Positions 63,983-64,000 of a stretch of 64,000 nucleotides of DNA are shown here, piece after piece. The notes beneath the pieces are model-generated. The model saw only the letters and a program-made list of their open reading frames with translations. It was not told where the DNA came from and ran no database searches. The stretch is from assembly GCA_050181465.1 (NCBI GenBank), contig JBFXDD010000016.1, positions 1 through 64,000 on the forward strand, written 5' to 3'. The DNA is from JACRLW01 sp050181465. GTDB lineage: Bacteria > Planctomycetota > UBA1135 > UBA2386. The stretch's first letter is position 1, and every line of letters begins with the position of its first letter. The position numbers were made by a program, and so were the translations under genes.

Positions 63983-64000
63983 CGCGCGGTCCGCGGCAGG

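Overview
The window looks like chromosomal DNA of a high-GC planctomycete-type bacterium. The evidence is the lineage flavour of the gene set: ThuA and DUF1080 (3-keto-disaccharide hydrolase-type) proteins, DUF3299-like, HEAT, kelch and DNRLRE-type secreted proteins, many lipoproteins, a divergent Ser/Thr kinase, sulfotransferases, and a recurring secreted beta-sandwich-like module. Start sites mostly lack a Shine-Dalgarno sequence. Coding density is high, neighbours often overlap by 4 bases (ATGA/GTGA), and several convergent pairs overlap at their 3' ends. I saw no rRNA, tRNA, CRISPR array or prophage. The only trace of a classical mobile element is a transposase C-terminus at the left edge.

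Layout. 0-1.7 kb: transposase remnant, an FMN reductase and two stretches without a gene. 1.7-8.6 kb: a repeat-rich lipoprotein, a kelch protein, a divergent kinase, a polysaccharide flippase and an NTF2-like lipoprotein. 8.7-11.6 kb: one very large four-domain enzyme (methyltransferase, glycosyltransferase, methyltransferase, sulfotransferase). 11.9-17.3 kb: a metzincin-like lipoprotein and exported or unknown proteins, ending in an MBL-fold hydrolase. 17.3-21.0 kb: an SRPBCC/ArsR pair divergent from htpG. 21.0-26.2 kb: GNAT, EamA transporter, ATP-grasp, DUF455 and a carboxypeptidase-regulatory-like exported protein. 26.2-37.1 kb: dCMP deaminase coupled to an asparagine-synthase homologue, an M14 peptidase, a membrane protein, a FadE-like dehydrogenase, MsrB and citrate synthase. 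37.1-37.5 kb: a tandem 180-bp repeat. 37.6-41.3 kb: DNRLRE protein, DUF6473-like protein, MntP and a DUF1080 lipoprotein. 41.7-44.1 kb: an ECF-like sigma factor with two exported proteins of unknown role. 44.2-48.8 kb: a GntR/ABC operon with two unusual permeases. 48.8-51.4 kb: sulfotransferase, Rsm22-like protein and a GH18 EndoH-like protein. 51.5-55.0 kb: a four-gene acyl-CoA operon. 55.2-64 kb: a stand-alone secreted module, ferredoxin, exported proteins, a 1150-residue GlmS-like protein and a ThuA-DUF1080 fusion.

How genes may work together. The flippase, the MT-GT-MT-sulfotransferase fusion, the second sulfotransferase and the DUF6473-like gene point to synthesis of sulfated and methylated surface glycans (inference). 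The operon at 51.5-55.0 kb supplies hydration, dehydrogenation and oxidoreductase steps for an acyl-CoA, with a FadE-like dehydrogenase elsewhere in the window. The most promising undescribed items are the four-domain fusion, the enlarged GlmS-like protein, the dispersed repeat family whose ends fall at gene stop codons, and the secreted module found N-terminal, C-terminal and alone in four proteins. Functions rest on motifs read by eye; no database search was run.
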